From Alangreenwoodia sp964438605 (GTDB lineage: Bacteria > Bacillota > Clostridia > Peptostreptococcales > Anaerovoracaceae): DNA of 64,000 nt. Below are positions 61,816-64,000 of this stretch, piece after piece; position 1 is the first letter of the stretch; each line of letters begins with the position of its first letter. The notes under the pieces are model-generated. The model was not told where the DNA came from, ran no database searches, and was given only the letters and a program-made list of their open reading frames with translations. A program made the translations under genes and the position numbers. The stretch is from NCBI GenBank assembly GCA_964438605.1, contig CAYTKT010000001.1, positions 1 to 64,000 on the forward strand, read 5' to 3'.

Positions 61816-62826
61816 TCATTTCCGGCTGACAGCAGTTCGCTGGCGCACCGATTCATACATCACAACAGAAGCTGCCACCGCCGCATTCAGCGATTCGATA
61901 CTGCCCTCCATCGGGATATTCAGACGCATGTCCGCCTCTTTGAGAAACACGCCGTCAGCGCCGTTTGCCTCGTTGCCGATAACCAGTGCCGCGCCCTGGG
62001 CCAAATCAGCATCAAAATAAGCGCTGCCGGCTCCCGGCGATGTGCAGAATATCTGATATCCGTTTTGCCTCAAAAGATTAAGCGCTTCGCGAGGTTCGTC
62101 AAGAAATGTAAACCTGACACGCAACAGAGAGCCCGCCGCCGCACGCACCGTCTTCGGTCCAAAGATATCGGCCGTTCCCTTCATAACGATAATTTTGCGG
62201 AATCCCGCCGCATCCGCCGTGCGCAGAATTGTTCCGAGGTTCCCTGGATCCTGCAGACGGTCGAGAACGAGAATGTTCGGCAAAAATGCGCCCTGTGCCA
62301 AGTTTGCTCTCATACCGGCATCTTGAGGTTGCAGTGTGCCCGTCGGCGAATCCGCCTGCGCTTTGTTTTTGTTTCTGTCATCCGTCACACCGTGCGCGAA
62401 GTCAGCTTTCATGCCGGCATCCTGCGGCTGCGGCATGAACTCCGCTGCGCCGCAACCGCAACAGCCCTCATGCTGCCCGCAAACATCAAAAAAGCCTTCC
62501 AGAGAGCTGTCAGGCTTTGGAACGACCGCCGCGACGCCCTGCGGCGTTTCCGTATCGGCAGTCCGGTCAAACAGAGCATGCGGCATGATACTGATGCGGC
62601 ATCCAAGTCCGTCAAGCCGCTTTACAAGTTCAAAGCCCTCTTGCCCGGACATAAAATCATCACGGACAAAAACGTCTTCCGGCAACACATCATTCTTTAA
62701 AATTTCTTCGATCAGATGAATCCCTTCGACGATATATAAATTTGTTTTTTCTCTGTATTTCCTGCGGTAAAGCCGCGAAAAATGACGAACCCGTGCATTC
62801 TTAGCGGAAGTGATCTGCTGTATCAT
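61816..62826 (-). CDS. TrmH-family (SpoU) rRNA methyltransferase with repeat insertion
   Basis: 336 residues; usual members have about 260. The N-terminal substrate-binding domain (SAKNARVRHFSRLYRRKYRE; YIVEGIHLIEEILKN) and the C-terminal knot domain with NILVLDRLQDPGNLGTILRT, ALVIGNEANGADG and IPMEGSIESLNAAVAASVVM (motifs 1-3) are intact. An extra segment of about 75 residues between them is Cys-rich (CGQHEGCCGCG), then has QPQDAGMKADFAHG and QPQDAGMRANLAQG exactly 33 residues apart. It likely methylates the 2'-OH of 23S rRNA. pheST lies downstream on the same strand. Confidence 0.88.
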   Translation of the reverse strand: MIQQITSAKNARVRHFSRLYRRKYREKTNLYIVEGIHLIEEILKNDVLPEDVFVRDDFMSGQEGFELVKRLDGLGCRISIMPHALFDRTADTETPQGVAAVVPKPDSSLEGFFDVCGQHEGCCGCGAAEFMPQPQDAGMKADFAHGVTDDRNKNKAQADSPTGTLQPQDAGMRANLAQGAFLPNILVLDRLQDPGNLGTILRTADAAGFRKIIVMKGTADIFGPKTVRAAAGSLLRVRFTFLDEPREALNLLRQNGYQIFCTSPGAGSAYFDADLAQGAALVIGNEANGADGVFLKEADMRLNIPMEGSIESLNAAVAASVVMYESVRQRTAVSRK

Positions 62827-62846
62827 GCGTCTGCTACACTCTTGAC

Positions 62847-62875
62847 AAAAAGCCGGTGCAACACCGGCTTTTTTT
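62847..62875. terminator. Terminator between ftsZ and the TrmH gene
   Basis: AAAA plus AGCCGGTG (to 62858), CAA loop, CACCGGCT plus five T (62862-62875). Perfect stem with A and T flanks, serving ftsZ on the minus strand and possibly read-through the other way. Confidence 0.85.
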
Positions 62876-62885
62876 ATCCTAACAA

Positions 62886-64000
62886 TTAAAAATTCCTACT
62901 GTTTATCGCGTCCATAGCGCCCTTTAAAAACTCAGGTACCTCGATGTCATCAGATGGCTCGTCCTCCCTGACATCTGACGCATGTTCCGAATCTCTCGTC
63001 TCCGCCTGCTTAGGAAAATCTTCCGCATTCTGGTTCTGGGCCTCCTGAACCTCCTGGGCTTCCTGCGTCGCTCCGTCCTCATCGTTCTCAAACCCGGTAG
63101 CGATAACGGTAATCCTGATCTCATCCTCAAGATCTTCCTTAATGGAAGCTCCGAAGATGATATTCGCATCTCTCGCTGCCGCCTTTTCGATGAGGTCTGC
63201 CGCTTCGTTCGCCTCCAGCATACCCAGATCGTATCCGCCCATAATATTGAGAAGAATCGCCTTTGCTCCGTCGATAGACGTTTCGAGAAGCGGGCTACCG
63301 ATGGCTTCCTTGACCGCATCGGTCACTCTGTTTTCACCGCGCCCGACGCCGACTCCCATATGTGCGATACCGCGGTCGCTCATCACAGTCTTAACGTCCG
63401 CGAAATCAAGATTGATAACTCCCGACTCTGCAATCAGATCCGTAATTCCCTGAACACCCTGCCTCAGCACATCGTCAGCCATGCTGAAAGCCTCACGCAT
63501 CGTCGTGTTTTTCTCTGAGATCTGAAGCAGTTTATCGTTCGGAACGACTACCAGCGAATCGACATACTGCTTGAGATATTCGATTCCCAGTTCCGCATGA
63601 TCCCTTCTTCGTTTTCCCTCAAATGTAAACGGCCTGGTAACGACACCCACTGTAAGGATGCCTCTTTCCTTTGCCGCCTTTGCGATGACAGGCGCAGCTC
63701 CCGTTCCGGTGCCGCCTCCCATGCCGGCGGTGATAAACACCATATCGACGCCCTCGAAATATTTCGTAATATCATCGAGATTTTCTTCTGCGGCCTTCAT
63801 CCCGGTCTCAGGATTTGCACCGGCGCCAAGACCGCGTGTCAGTTTCTCGCCGATCTGAATCTTTGTTTCGGCAATGGAGTCGTTCAGCGCCTGCTTGTCT
63901 GTGTTGACAGCAATAAATGAAACTCCCTTCAGGCCGGCTTCGATCATGCGGTTTACAGCATTTCCGCCGCCGCCGCCGACCCCGATCACCTTGATCAGAG
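62886..64000 (-). CDS. ftsZ: Cell-division GTPase FtsZ, N-terminus off the window
   Basis: FtsZ polymerises into the division ring. The visible part starts at LIKVIGVGGGGGNAVNRMIE, so about 10-20 N-terminal residues lie beyond 64000. The tubulin signature is GGGTGTGAAPVIAKAAKERG. The T7 loop region NLDFADVKTVMSD is present. A linker rich in Glu, Gln and Asp (TQEAQEVQEAQNQNAED) leads to the conserved C-terminal peptide DIEVPEFLKGAMD, which binds FtsA/SepF. It has a terminator at 62847-62875. Confidence 0.97.
   Translation of the reverse strand, partial: LIKVIGVGGGGGNAVNRMIEAGLKGVSFIAVNTDKQALNDSIAETKIQIGEKLTRGLGAGANPETGMKAAEENLDDITKYFEGVDMVFITAGMGGGTGTGAAPVIAKAAKERGILTVGVVTRPFTFEGKRRRDHAELGIEYLKQYVDSLVVVPNDKLLQISEKNTTMREAFSMADDVLRQGVQGITDLIAESGVINLDFADVKTVMSDRGIAHMGVGVGRGENRVTDAVKEAIGSPLLETSIDGAKAILLNIMGGYDLGMLEANEAADLIEKAAARDANIIFGASIKEDLEDEIRITVIATGFENDEDGATQEAQEVQEAQNQNAEDFPKQAETRDSEHASDVREDEPSDDIEVPEFLKGAMDAINSRNF

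Overview
The window looks like chromosomal DNA of an anaerobic Bacillota (class Clostridia). The supporting genes are a ruvC-ruvA-ruvB-spoIID-queA-tgt cluster, a SpoVB/YtgP-type flippase, secG-rnr, mutS2-zapA, pyruvate phosphate dikinase, an M18 aminopeptidase and two [FeFe]-hydrogenase maturases (hydG, hydF). Base composition is close to balanced. I cannot place it below class with confidence; an Anaerovoracaceae-like (Family XIII) relative is a guess. No rRNA, tRNA, CRISPR array or intact mobile element was seen. Nearly all genes lie on the minus strand; intact plus-strand genes are an MBL hydrolase (13.4 kb), hydG-hydF (26-28.8 kb) and hom (43.5 kb).

Layout. 1-1.2 kb: end of a decayed prophage (head-tail genes with frameshifts). 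1.3-12.6 kb: rlmCD-type methyltransferase, metA, tgt, hotdog thioesterase, ArsC-like protein, queA, spoIID-like gene, ruvB, ruvA, ruvC. 13.3-19.2 kb: MBL hydrolase, RNase R, small lipoprotein, secG, enolase. 19.7-25.3 kb: DUF2752 protein, histidine-kinase remnant, small-multidrug-export family protein, flippase, MBL hydrolase, M18 aminopeptidase. 25.5-28.8 kb: hydG and hydF behind a long leader. 29-35.7 kb: Mrp/NBP35 ATPase, recX, phosphopantetheinyl transferase, J-domain protein, DUF5685 protein, MBL hydrolase, YitT protein. 36-45 kb: ppdK, ridA, threonine ammonia-lyase and hom. 45-50 kb: a zone rich in broken genes (hemolysin III/TrhA, IS256 transposase, thioredoxin reductase, thioredoxin) around a TsaD-like gene and a lipoprotein. 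50-64 kb: exonuclease, TPR protein, radical SAM protein, argS, mutS2, zapA-like, pheT, pheS, TrmH-family methyltransferase and the 5'-truncated ftsZ.

Genes that work together: ruvABC in Holliday-junction processing; queA and tgt in queuosine tRNA modification; metA and hom in the aspartate family; hydG and hydF in H-cluster assembly; pheS and pheT form one synthetase.

The most interesting signal is the hydG leader. A promoter at about 25505-25532 (and a second -10 at 25735) is followed by an RNA with a long-range stem enclosing two hairpins, then an intrinsic terminator ten bases before the hydG ribosome-binding site. An upstream segment can pair with the 3' half of the terminator over 12 bp. 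This is the layout of a transcription-attenuating regulatory RNA, and I do not recognise its class. A simpler promoter-terminator leader precedes hom.

A second theme is a genome full of degenerate tandem duplications. Most gaps hold two to four worn copies of 43-123 bp units. Several conserved proteins (SpoIID, DUF5685, TrmH, RNase R, TsaD-like) carry extra repeat or low-complexity segments. Long perfect hairpins occur both between genes and inside ruvA and spoIID.
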